Positions 7,034 through 13,595 of a DNA stretch of 15,512 bases are shown piece after piece. A model generated the notes under the pieces. The model was given only the letters and a program-made list of their open reading frames with translations. It did not search any database and had not been told where the DNA came from. Origin of the DNA: Spirochaetaceae bacterium UBA6243 (GTDB lineage: Bacteria; Spirochaetota; Spirochaetia; Treponematales; Rectinemataceae); contig DJVZ01000032.1 in NCBI GenBank assembly GCA_002441395.1, forward strand, positions 10,263 to 25,774, read 5' to 3'. Each line of letters begins with the position of its first letter. Positions within the stretch are counted from its first letter, which is position 1. Both the position numbers and the translations under genes were made by a program.

Positions 7034-7823
7034 TACTGTAAATAGATATTCATTTTCCACAGCCGCACTGTATCCGAGGAGCGCTTCGGAAAGCCTGCGT
7101 CTCATCGCGGGCGCGGGCTTTCCGCACGCCGAACTGATGCCACAGTGTTTTGCCGACGCATCAGAGTCTTTCGCGCGCGAAGCGGAGCGCATCAACATTC
7201 ACGTCGCCTCGGTGCATTATCCTCTTGCGATGTTCTCGATGCTCTACAACGCGAGCCCGGGCATGGTCGCCGAAGCCAGGGCCTTCGGAGTCGGGCTGGT
7301 CCGGCTTTGCAAACTCCTGGGGGCGAAGGTGCTCGTCATCCATCCCCACGAAATCCAGCAAGACCCCCGGCTGAAAGAGCTGATCGAATACCCCATCAGG
7401 GGCAACATCCTGCATCTGGCGGAGCAGTGCGATAAGGCCGGGGTTCTCCTCGCCATGGAAAACAGCCCGAAGGGGGTCGGCCGGACTCCCGAGGGGCTTC
7501 TGAGCTACATCGAATCGCTGGGCGCTCCCCTGATCAAACCGGCGGTCGACACCACGGAATCGCGTGAATCCGACATCGACCCCGCAGAATTCATACAGAA
7601 AGCGCGGCCTTCGCACCTGCACCTGAGTGACCATTCGGGAGACAAAAAGCACATCCCCGCAGGCGAAGGCGACACGAACTGGCGCGCCGTCGCGGCGGCG
7701 CTCGACGCTTTCGGCTACGGCGGCTACTACACGCTCGAGCCGCTCTACCGCTATTATCTGGACAATCCGGAAGAAAAACTCGCCAGGGCGCACGCATTCA
7801 TTTCCGGGTTGATCGGAGACTGA
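7026..7823 (+). CDS. Sugar phosphate isomerase/epimerase (AP endonuclease 2-like TIM barrel)
   Basis: A 265-residue TIM-barrel protein of the xylose isomerase-like family. Recognisable strand ends are SVHYP (H64), VLVIHPHE (H106, H108), LLAMENSP (E145), VDTTES (D175), HLHLSDHSG (198-205) and YTLEPLY (E238). E145, D175, a histidine of the HLHLSDH/KKHIP region and E238 are the likely divalent-metal ligands. The family commonly has DxGH at the fifth strand; here it is DTTE, so the usual histidine after D175 is absent. Members isomerise or epimerise ketoses, inositol derivatives or 3-keto sugars in the cytoplasm. The substrate cannot be named. The gene starts inside the end of the binding-protein gene (8-base overlap). 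Confidence 0.85.
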   Translation: MADTVNRYSFSTAALYPRSASESLRLIAGAGFPHAELMPQCFADASESFAREAERINIHVASVHYPLAMFSMLYNASPGMVAEARAFGVGLVRLCKLLGAKVLVIHPHEIQQDPRLKELIEYPIRGNILHLAEQCDKAGVLLAMENSPKGVGRTPEGLLSYIESLGAPLIKPAVDTTESRESDIDPAEFIQKARPSHLHLSDHSGDKKHIPAGEGDTNWRAVAAALDAFGYGGYYTLEPLYRYYLDNPEEKLARAHAFISGLIGD

Positions 7824-7830
7824 GGCGTCG

Positions 7831-8898
7831 ATGAGAGAGCAGAAAAGCGCCGGCGGCAGGCCCATGCAGGACTTGAGTGGCCCGCCGCCGCGCGAATTTT
7901 CGCCAGAACTCCTGCGCGGCATCCTCACGGCATATTCGGTGGGCGACGCCATGGGCATGCCCACCGAATTCATGACCCGACCGGAGATCCGCGCGAAGTT
8001 CGGCCTCGTCGATCGCCTGCTCGAGCCGTCCGAATCCCAAAACCACCCCAACATCCCACGGGCATCCGTCACCGACGACACCGAACAGGTCTGCGCGCTC
8101 CTCGAAGAATACGCGGAGCGCGACCGCGTCGACGCGCGGGATACCGCCCTGAGGCTCCTCCGGTGGATGAGAGAAAGCGGCGCAATCGAAAAAAAATACA
8201 TTGGCCCCAGCTCCAAGACCGCACTCGAGGCGATCGAGGGCGGGGCCGCCCCCGAGGACGCGGGGCTCGGAGGGACGACCTGCGGCGGCGTCATGCGCAG
8301 CCCGGCGGCGGTGCTGTTTGCGGCAATCCGGCAGAAGCCGCTCGCCGAGTGCGTGCGCGCATGCCTCCTCCCCACGCACAACACCCATCTGGCCCTCGAA
8401 GCCGCCTTGGGGTATGCCTACGCTTTGCGCGCGGCGATGCGCGGAGAGAGCGTCGGGCGGATACTGGATGAGATGGAGACCGGGGCCGCCGAGGGCGCCC
8501 GCCTCGCGCCCTATCCCATGTGTGGGCCCTCTCTCGCGGCGCGAGTTCGCCATTTCATGGCGCGGCAGTTCCAGGCACAGTCCGCGTCGTTCTCCGGCGC
8601 CGACGAGGTCCTCGATTTCATCTACAATGTCTACGGCACGACCCTCGCCTCGGTCGACGTCGCCTCGGCGGCCCTGTGCATTTTCCTGGCGGCCCGCGAC
8701 GATGTGTGGCTCGCCATACGCATGGGCGCGTCGATAGGAGGGGACACCGACACCATCGCCGCGCTCGAGGGCGCGCTGTCCGCCGCATACGCGCTGTCCC
8801 ATGATCGCGCCATCAACATCCCCCGCGCGATAGTCCGCGAAGTGACCGAAAAAAATAAACTTGACTTCGATTCCCTGATCGAGCGCCTTCTGGCCTGA
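7831..8898 (+). CDS. ADP-ribosylglycohydrolase (DraG/ARH) family protein
   Basis: A 355-residue protein of the DraG fold. All hallmark metal-site segments are present: GDAMGMPTEF at 38-47, TDDTEQ at 81-86, GGVMRSPA at 152-159, and GGDTDTIAA at 303-311. D82, D83, D305 and D307 are the expected binuclear metal ligands, so the active site looks intact. The classical reaction removes ADP-ribose from proteins, but many homologues sit in carbohydrate operons (for example E. coli yegU beside a PfkB kinase and a nucleoside transporter), where they probably cleave a small N- or O-glycoside. Lacking any ADP-ribosyltransferase neighbour, this one fits the second role. The start could also be the ATG at 7864; conserved sequence begins near residue 24. 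It is last in the operon, 7 bases after the isomerase. Confidence 0.85.
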   Translation: MREQKSAGGRPMQDLSGPPPREFSPELLRGILTAYSVGDAMGMPTEFMTRPEIRAKFGLVDRLLEPSESQNHPNIPRASVTDDTEQVCALLEEYAERDRVDARDTALRLLRWMRESGAIEKKYIGPSSKTALEAIEGGAAPEDAGLGGTTCGGVMRSPAAVLFAAIRQKPLAECVRACLLPTHNTHLALEAALGYAYALRAAMRGESVGRILDEMETGAAEGARLAPYPMCGPSLAARVRHFMARQFQAQSASFSGADEVLDFIYNVYGTTLASVDVASAALCIFLAARDDVWLAIRMGASIGGDTDTIAALEGALSAAYALSHDRAINIPRAIVREVTEKNKLDFDSLIERLLA

Positions 8899-8919
8899 GA
8901 CACACGGACAGCGGCGGCT

Positions 8920-11004
8920 CTACTGTTCCAGCGCGTCCTGGAGTTCCTTGCGTATATACTGAATGGCTTCCACGGTGGTCTTGTCCGCGTCAGGAGACTG
9001 AGTCAGCAATTTCTCCGCGCTGTCGAGGTCTGCGAGGGCGTTCTGGATGGAAGACTTCTTCAGGGATGAAGAGGGCGAAGACTCGATGGAATAATACCGG
9101 TAGAGCGAGCGGTAGAGGTAAAAAACCCCAAGCGCGAGAGCGTCGTTCTTCGACTTGCCGATCCAGCGGTTGAGAAAGGCCAGGCCTCCGTCCGCGCCGG
9201 CCGGGTTTTCCAGCCAGTCGGTGAGCACGCCCTCGAGCACATTGGTATGGAGCGGGAACTTTGTCAGAAGATCATCGGCGATGTTCTGGGCGCTGGCATT
9301 GTCGCCCGCGCGCACCGCGACCTTGTGCCGCGTCAGCCCCGCGAGCCAGTCGTCGGGATAGTTCGCTTCCATCGCCGCGAGGTAGCGGTCGAGCGCCTGC
9401 CGGTTATTCTGATCGAAGGCGATGTCGATCGCCTTCGCATAATAATCGCGCGCCTCGTCTTTGGAAGCGGCTCTCTGGATGAGCCCGTCGAGCTCCGCGA
9501 AGGCGCTGTCGGTCTCGCCGGTCACGACATAGGCATCGACCAGCCGCAGCCGAAGCCCCGCATCGTCAGCTTCCCATTCGGTTTCATCCTTGAGAACCGC
9601 GACTGCCTCATCGGCGCGGCCGGCGTCTATCAAAAGCTCGGCATAGTGCAGGATGCTCACCAGATCGACGAGAATGTAGTTCTCGTTCGCCATGTCGTAC
9701 CAGCGGAGCGCCTCGGCCTTTGTGTCCTCCGCGCTCAGAACATAGCCGTCGCCGCAGTAATCGTACGCGCCATAATAGAAGTCGCCGAGCGCCGAAGCGA
9801 GGACGGGTGGTATTTCGACGCCGCGATCGAGCATCCGCTGGACCGCCATGTGGACATCGAAGGCGAAATACTCCTCATCGAGCGTGCCGGCTTCGCGCGC
9901 GGCGTCGGCGTCGCCGTCGGGAGGCAGGTCCGCGAGCCAGAACCCCTGATACAGATCGGTGTACGTATTCCCGTCGAGCACCGTGCGGATCTTCTCGGCA
10001 AGAATGTAGGGATCGCGGTCATTGGGGTCAACCTTCGCGAGGACGTTCCACGCGGAGAGCCACAGACCGTCCCAGGTGAGCTCTTCGGCGTGCGCGATAA
10101 CGAGCTTGGCATCCATCGGAGCCTCATCGAAAAAGGCGGGAAGGTAGTCCAGGGACGAGCCGTTCTCCGGACCTGAGCCCGCGCCAGTGCCCGCGGCGCC
10201 CTCCCCCGGCGCAAGCTGCAGAAAGCCGAAAAACTGGCTGTAGATCGCCGGAATCTGTATGCCGTCGGTCTTCTTCTGCACACCCTCGCCCGTGCGCCGC
10301 AGCACTTCGGTGATATCGAGCCCCGGCGTCGGCAAATGCTTCAACAGCTCTTCGGTAAAAGCACCATTGCGCCCCGTTCCGTCCTGCGCCACCTTGCCCG
10401 CGCTCGTCGAATACACCACGATGCTCGCCGGCGGAAGCTGTCCCACCACCGCAAGTCCCCGCGCGCCCGAGCGCGCCCACGAAAACGGATTGTCCCGACA
10501 GGCATCGAGGACGATGATGTTGAGCCTGTTGCGGGCCTCGCCCAAACTGTCCAGCACAAACTGAAGCGGAATCGCGCGCGTCCGCAGCAGGGATTCGGAA
10601 TTGAGCCGCGCGTCGACCGGAATCAGATAATTTTCGCCGTTCGACTGCACGCCGTGCCCGGCATAATAGAAAAAACCCACCGAATCCGGCGAATCTGAAA
10701 GCTTGTCGCGGAAGCGCAGCACCGCATCTTCCATCGTATAAAGATCGGCGTCGGTCAACACATCCACGTCGAAATCAAGACGAGAAAGCATATCGCCGAT
10801 ATCGGTGGCATCGTTGCCGGGATTGTTGAGCTTCGTGGTGCCCTCGTAATTCCCGTTTCCGATCACGAGCGCGACGCGGGAGAGGCCGTCCGAGGCAGGC
10901 GCCCTCTCCTGGGCGAACATCGCGAGAGGAGCGGCGAGCAGGGCCATCAGGGCTGCAAGAGTGCACAACTTGAATCGTCTGATTGAGAGAGAAAAGACCA
11001 TCAT
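8920..11004 (-). CDS. Exported caspase-like (peptidase C14) protein with TPR-like C-terminus
   Basis: A 694-residue protein. The N-terminus is a Sec signal peptide: RRFK, a long alanine/leucine core, and cleavage probably at AMFA before Q. The caspase p20-like domain occupies roughly residues 40-265. It begins RVALVIGNGNYEG, carries the catalytic histidine in FFYYAGHG (H117) and the catalytic cysteine in VLDACRDNPF (C169), and ends with the conserved NGAFTEELLKHL segment. A Gly-rich linker at about 266-285 separates it from a mostly helical C-terminal half with TPR-like pairs, suited to protein binding. Such orthocaspase/metacaspase relatives cleave after basic residues; substrate and role here are unknown. 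ATG at 11004 follows GGGAAG; a further in-frame TTG at 11016 is less likely. The gene faces the sugar operon and is independent of it. Confidence 0.88.
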   Translation of the reverse strand: MMVFSLSIRRFKLCTLAALMALLAAPLAMFAQERAPASDGLSRVALVIGNGNYEGTTKLNNPGNDATDIGDMLSRLDFDVDVLTDADLYTMEDAVLRFRDKLSDSPDSVGFFYYAGHGVQSNGENYLIPVDARLNSESLLRTRAIPLQFVLDSLGEARNRLNIIVLDACRDNPFSWARSGARGLAVVGQLPPASIVVYSTSAGKVAQDGTGRNGAFTEELLKHLPTPGLDITEVLRRTGEGVQKKTDGIQIPAIYSQFFGFLQLAPGEGAAGTGAGSGPENGSSLDYLPAFFDEAPMDAKLVIAHAEELTWDGLWLSAWNVLAKVDPNDRDPYILAEKIRTVLDGNTYTDLYQGFWLADLPPDGDADAAREAGTLDEEYFAFDVHMAVQRMLDRGVEIPPVLASALGDFYYGAYDYCGDGYVLSAEDTKAEALRWYDMANENYILVDLVSILHYAELLIDAGRADEAVAVLKDETEWEADDAGLRLRLVDAYVVTGETDSAFAELDGLIQRAASKDEARDYYAKAIDIAFDQNNRQALDRYLAAMEANYPDDWLAGLTRHKVAVRAGDNASAQNIADDLLTKFPLHTNVLEGVLTDWLENPAGADGGLAFLNRWIGKSKNDALALGVFYLYRSLYRYYSIESSPSSSLKKSSIQNALADLDSAEKLLTQSPDADKTTVEAIQYIRKELQDALEQ

Positions 11005-11034
11005 ATTTCTTCCCAAATTCTCAGGCCATCCACT

Positions 11035-11063
11035 ATTGTCTCTTCGTATGAGAAGCGCGTCAA
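11035..11063 (-). promoter_or_regulatory. Candidate promoter of the caspase-like gene
   Basis: Read on the - strand, TTGACG (11063-11058) is followed after 17 bases by GACAAT (11040-11035). Transcription would start near 11028, leaving a leader of about 24 bases that contains the GGGAAG ribosome-binding site before the ATG at 11004. The -35 overlaps the stop codon of the truncated HxlR gene. The -10 matches the consensus at only 4 of 6 positions. Confidence 0.4.
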
Positions 11064-11308
11064 CTCCTCTTTATTCTGGCCAAACTTTTGTCCTCCCCGA
11101 AATCCGGTGAAGCGACCCGCAAAAAGCCTGACAGCGCCCAAGCCAGTTTGGAAATCCGTTGTCCTGATTCGGTGAGGCTGTATTCGACGCGCGGGGGCTT
11201 TCCATCCCATTCCTGCCTATGGACAAGTCCTTCCTTCTCCAGCACTTTAGGGGTTTGGGAGAGCATTTTCTCACTAATACCGTCGATGGATTTGCGAAGA
11301 CCGCCAAG
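11060..11308 (-). pseudogene. 5'-truncated HxlR-family transcriptional regulator (ytfH-like)
   Basis: The - strand reads in frame as LGGLRKSIDGISEKMLSQT, then LEKEGLVHRQE and PPRVEYSLTESGQRI. These are the recognition-helix and wing segments of HxlR-type regulators. About 83 residues remain of a usual 110-130. The N-terminal part, including the usual cysteine and the GKW segment before the helix-turn-helix, is absent. Upstream the frame runs into unrelated codons and then the qorB start at 11338. The first in-frame ATG is at 11266, inside the helix-turn-helix, so a functional protein is unlikely. In E. coli and relatives an intact HxlR gene (ytfH) is divergent from qorB (ytfG). Here the orientation is kept, but the 5' end and intergenic space appear deleted. 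Confidence 0.8.
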
Positions 11309-11331
11309 TTTTGTATATTCAAAGCAAGGAG
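11292..11331 (+). promoter_or_regulatory. Candidate promoter and ribosome-binding site of qorB
   Basis: TTGCGA (11292-11297), a 16-base spacer and TATATT (11314-11319) resemble a sigma70 promoter lying inside the HxlR remnant. AAGGAG at 11326-11331 is a strong ribosome-binding site 6 bases before the ATG at 11338. The predicted start point would leave almost no leader and would cut into that site, so the promoter part is weak. The ribosome-binding site is clear and decides the start. Confidence 0.35.
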
Positions 11332-11337
11332 AATAAT

Positions 11338-12198
11338 ATGATCTATGCCGTAACAGGCTCTACGGGAGCCTTTGGTTCGCTCGTGATTCAACGCCTTTTG
11401 GACTTCAAGGTTCCCGCTTCGTCCATTGTGGCTTTGGTCCATAATCAATCAAAAACCGCACACCTCGTCAACCTGGGGCTAGAAACTCGACTTGCGGACT
11501 ATGACCAGCCATCGACTCTTGACCGGGCCCTTCAGGGAGTAGACCGTCTGCTCCTGGTGTCTGGAAGCGAAGTCGGAAAGAGGCTCAGGCAGCATACGAA
11601 CGTCATTTCGGCCGCGAAGAAAGCCGGAGTGAAATTGCTTGTCTACACAAGTCTTAGTCATGCGGATACCTCTGTCAGCCCATTGGCGCCGGAGCACAAG
11701 GGAACCGAGGAATTTCTCAAGACGTCCGGAGTACCCTTCGTGATTCTGAGAAATAATTGGTATACGGAAAATTATTCGACGGATTTGAAGCAGGCACGAA
11801 CGACAGGAATAATCGAGGCCGCCGTCGGGACGGGAAAGGTTGCTTCCGCTTCCAGGAGTGATTATGCGGAAGCGGCCGCGCGGGTACTTATCGGTGAGGG
11901 ACATGCCGGTAGAACCTACGAACTAGCGGGAGAAACCTGGGATTATAATGCCTTGGCGAAAGCCGCCTCGGAAGTGCTTGGCCGTCCCGTAGTCTACAAG
12001 ACGGTAAACGCCGCCCAGCGTACCCAATCCTTAATGGCCGCAGGTCTATCTCAGGATGCAGCCGGTTTTGTTGTCGCATTAGAACAGTCCATCGAAGCCG
12101 GATCCCTGGCCCAGGCTGGCGAAGACTTAGAAAAATTGTTGGGCCGTAAGCCCAAAAGCTTAACGGATGGGCTAAAAGCCTCCTTAGAGCTGACCTGA
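11338..12198 (+). CDS. qorB: NAD(P)H:quinone oxidoreductase, QorB/YtfG type (NmrA-like SDR)
   Basis: A 286-residue atypical short-chain dehydrogenase, the same length as E. coli QorB. It opens with the nucleotide-binding motif VTGSTGAFGS. From memory it follows E. coli QorB closely along its length, with shared segments LQGVDRLLLVSGSEVG, KKAGVKLLVYTSLSHADTS, ILRNNWYTENY, GTGKVASASRSDYA, and GRTYELAGETWDYNALA. The enzyme reduces quinones with NADPH and is linked to quinone or redox stress in the cytoplasm. Hand counts give 52%, 55% and 47% GC in three 60-base blocks (11341, 11461, 12121), against 67% in a block of the DraG-like gene at 8521. Together with the divergent HxlR remnant, this suggests the pair arrived by transfer. 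The in-frame TTG at 11311 is rejected in favour of the ATG behind AAGGAG. Confidence 0.92.
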   Translation: MIYAVTGSTGAFGSLVIQRLLDFKVPASSIVALVHNQSKTAHLVNLGLETRLADYDQPSTLDRALQGVDRLLLVSGSEVGKRLRQHTNVISAAKKAGVKLLVYTSLSHADTSVSPLAPEHKGTEEFLKTSGVPFVILRNNWYTENYSTDLKQARTTGIIEAAVGTGKVASASRSDYAEAAARVLIGEGHAGRTYELAGETWDYNALAKAASEVLGRPVVYKTVNAAQRTQSLMAAGLSQDAAGFVVALEQSIEAGSLAQAGEDLEKLLGRKPKSLTDGLKASLELT

Positions 12199-12398
12199 TA
12201 ATCCCTATCCACGGGTAGAAAACTGTAGGCACCCCATAAAAAAGGGCCGCAGAAAATCAAGCCGAAGCCTGAATCTCCGCGGCCCTTGAAAGCCACGAAA
12301 AGGCCATGCGCTTCCCGCATGTCACGCACGGCAATGCCACACGCGAGAGGACGCCAAGAACGACCGCACGCTAGCGTCCGCCAGTCAACTTCTTACAT
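12199..12398. other. Non-coding region between convergent qorB and wzz-type genes
   Basis: This 200-base gap holds the strong terminator listed separately and two smaller inverted repeats. CATGCG/CGCATG at 12305-12321 has a 5-base loop. GGACGC/GCGTCC at 12349-12379 has a 19-base loop. Both are perfect over six base pairs, lie in the 3' untranslated leader of the Wzz-type gene, and lack a following U-run. No gene is seen. Confidence 0.55.
12238..12287 (-). terminator. Rho-independent terminator of the polysaccharide operon
   Basis: On the - strand AAGGGCCGC (12287-12279) pairs perfectly with GCGGCCCTT (12250-12242) and runs straight into six T residues (12243-12238). The 28 bases between the arms can pair further around a central UUCG loop, giving one long hairpin. 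It lies about 110 bases after the Wzz-type stop codon. On the + strand only two T residues follow the stem, so any effect on qorB transcripts would be weaker. Confidence 0.85.
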
Positions 12399-13580
12399 CT
12401 ATTTCTTCTTCGCGAACTTCGCCCGCACCTCGGGGTCCGCGATGACTTTTTGCAGCGCTTCCCGCAAGAACGCCAGAAGCAAGCCCACTAACCCGCCGGC
12501 CAAGGTGCCGACCACGCAGATCATCGACCGCGAGGGCTCGCTCTTCTGTTCGGGCGGCACCGCCGTGTCGATCACCTCGACGAAGACTTTATCGGTCGCA
12601 TCCTGCAGGCGCAAATTCTCGAGGCTCGTCAAAAGCCCCCCATAAATCTTTGTCGCCAGTTCAAGCTCTGCCTGCAAATTCGCATATTCCATGAGCGCCT
12701 TGGGCGTTTCGTTCATGGAAGGTCCGACGCCACCGCCAGTGCGCTCAAAGTTGTCGATCTGCTTCTGTATGGCCGCAAGCTGCGCCTGCGCCGCAGTGAC
12801 CTTCGGGTTGTCAGCGGAAAGAGCATTCTGCAGGCTGGAAATCTGAATCTCGAGCGTCATCTTCTGCTGAATGAGCGAGCGATAGAGGTCGAGCCCCTGC
12901 TGACTCTGAGTCGCCGGCGCCACGAGCTTGTTCTTCCTCTGGTAGTCCTCCATCTTGCTCTGCAGCTCGCGCACCTTCTTTTCCTGATCAGCGACTTGCT
13001 GCTCCAGCACCACAATGTTCTTGCCGCTCGCGGTGAGCACACGGCTCGAGAGGTCCTGCTGCAGAAGGTCGATGGCGGTATTGGCTATCTGAGCCGAGAG
13101 CGCTGCGCTCTTTGTCTTCGCCGACACCTTCATGAGCGATGTCTTCGAATCTACCGAGACAGAAAAGACGCTCTTCTGAAATATTCCCACTGCAGTCGCC
13201 AGAGGGCTCACGTCTTTGAGCTTCTCCGGTTCCTTGATGAGCTTGGGGACTAAATCGAGCTCATTGATGACCTTCACCGCGAGCTCCCGGCTGTTCAGAA
13301 TCGCCTGAATCTTGACCGAAGGGTTTGAAGAATCCGAGCCGGGAAGGCTTACCCCTGCCATCGCCGCAAGCCCCGCATACTGGGAAAGAAGCGAAGAAGA
13401 GCCTGAAATCGGCAGCACCGTGCTCGTCGCGGTGTACTGATTCGGCTGCATGAGCGCATATGCCACCGACAATACCGCCGCCAGCACCGTGACCACGATG
13501 ACGAGCCACTTCTGCCGCCAAATTGTCGCGACCAGGTCTATGAAGGATATTTCATCAGAATTTTCATTTTTTTCAGCCAC
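12399..13580 (-). CDS. Wzz-type polysaccharide chain-length/co-polymerase protein
   Basis: A 393-residue inner-membrane protein of the polysaccharide co-polymerase family. The first membrane segment is at about 24-44, after the typical N-terminal EISFIDLVATIWRQKW. A long periplasmic region follows, with a heptad-rich helical stretch at about 190-330. The proline-rich PPEQKSEPSR (342-351) precedes the second membrane segment at about 352-372, the classic Wzz/GNVR layout. There is no Walker motif or tyrosine-rich tail, so it lacks the BY-kinase domain found in Wzc. It would set chain length of O-antigen or exopolysaccharide together with the SLBB export protein encoded just upstream. The start is GTG at 13580, with AGGAG at 13591-13587 six bases ahead. 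Only 15 bases separate it from the upstream gene. Confidence 0.9.
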   Translation of the reverse strand: MAEKNENSDEISFIDLVATIWRQKWLVIVVTVLAAVLSVAYALMQPNQYTATSTVLPISGSSSLLSQYAGLAAMAGVSLPGSDSSNPSVKIQAILNSRELAVKVINELDLVPKLIKEPEKLKDVSPLATAVGIFQKSVFSVSVDSKTSLMKVSAKTKSAALSAQIANTAIDLLQQDLSSRVLTASGKNIVVLEQQVADQEKKVRELQSKMEDYQRKNKLVAPATQSQQGLDLYRSLIQQKMTLEIQISSLQNALSADNPKVTAAQAQLAAIQKQIDNFERTGGGVGPSMNETPKALMEYANLQAELELATKIYGGLLTSLENLRLQDATDKVFVEVIDTAVPPEQKSEPSRSMICVVGTLAGGLVGLLLAFLREALQKVIADPEVRAKFAKKK

Positions 13581-13595
13581 AGTCTTCTCCTCGCA

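Noticed and set aside
5966..7198. 410-codon open frame on the - strand opposite the binding protein
   Set aside because: It mirrors a well-recognised gene in high-GC DNA, has an Arg/Gly/Val-rich composition and shows no domain.
7161..8802. Two long - strand open frames opposite the isomerase and the DraG-like gene
   Set aside because: They are antisense shadows. The + strand genes have intact catalytic motifs and operon spacing, and these frames have none.
9247..10176. 309-codon + strand open frame opposite the caspase-like gene
   Set aside because: It is rich in Val, Arg and Ile as expected of an antisense shadow, has no recognisable domain, and the - strand has a clear caspase domain and signal peptide.
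11001..11210. 69-codon - strand frame overlapping the HxlR remnant
   Set aside because: It is a shifted frame of the HxlR remnant and caspase leader. The HxlR motifs are in another frame.
12305..12379. Two 6-bp inverted repeats as additional terminators
   Set aside because: The stems are short and no T-run follows on either strand. The strong hairpin at 12242-12287 already accounts for termination.
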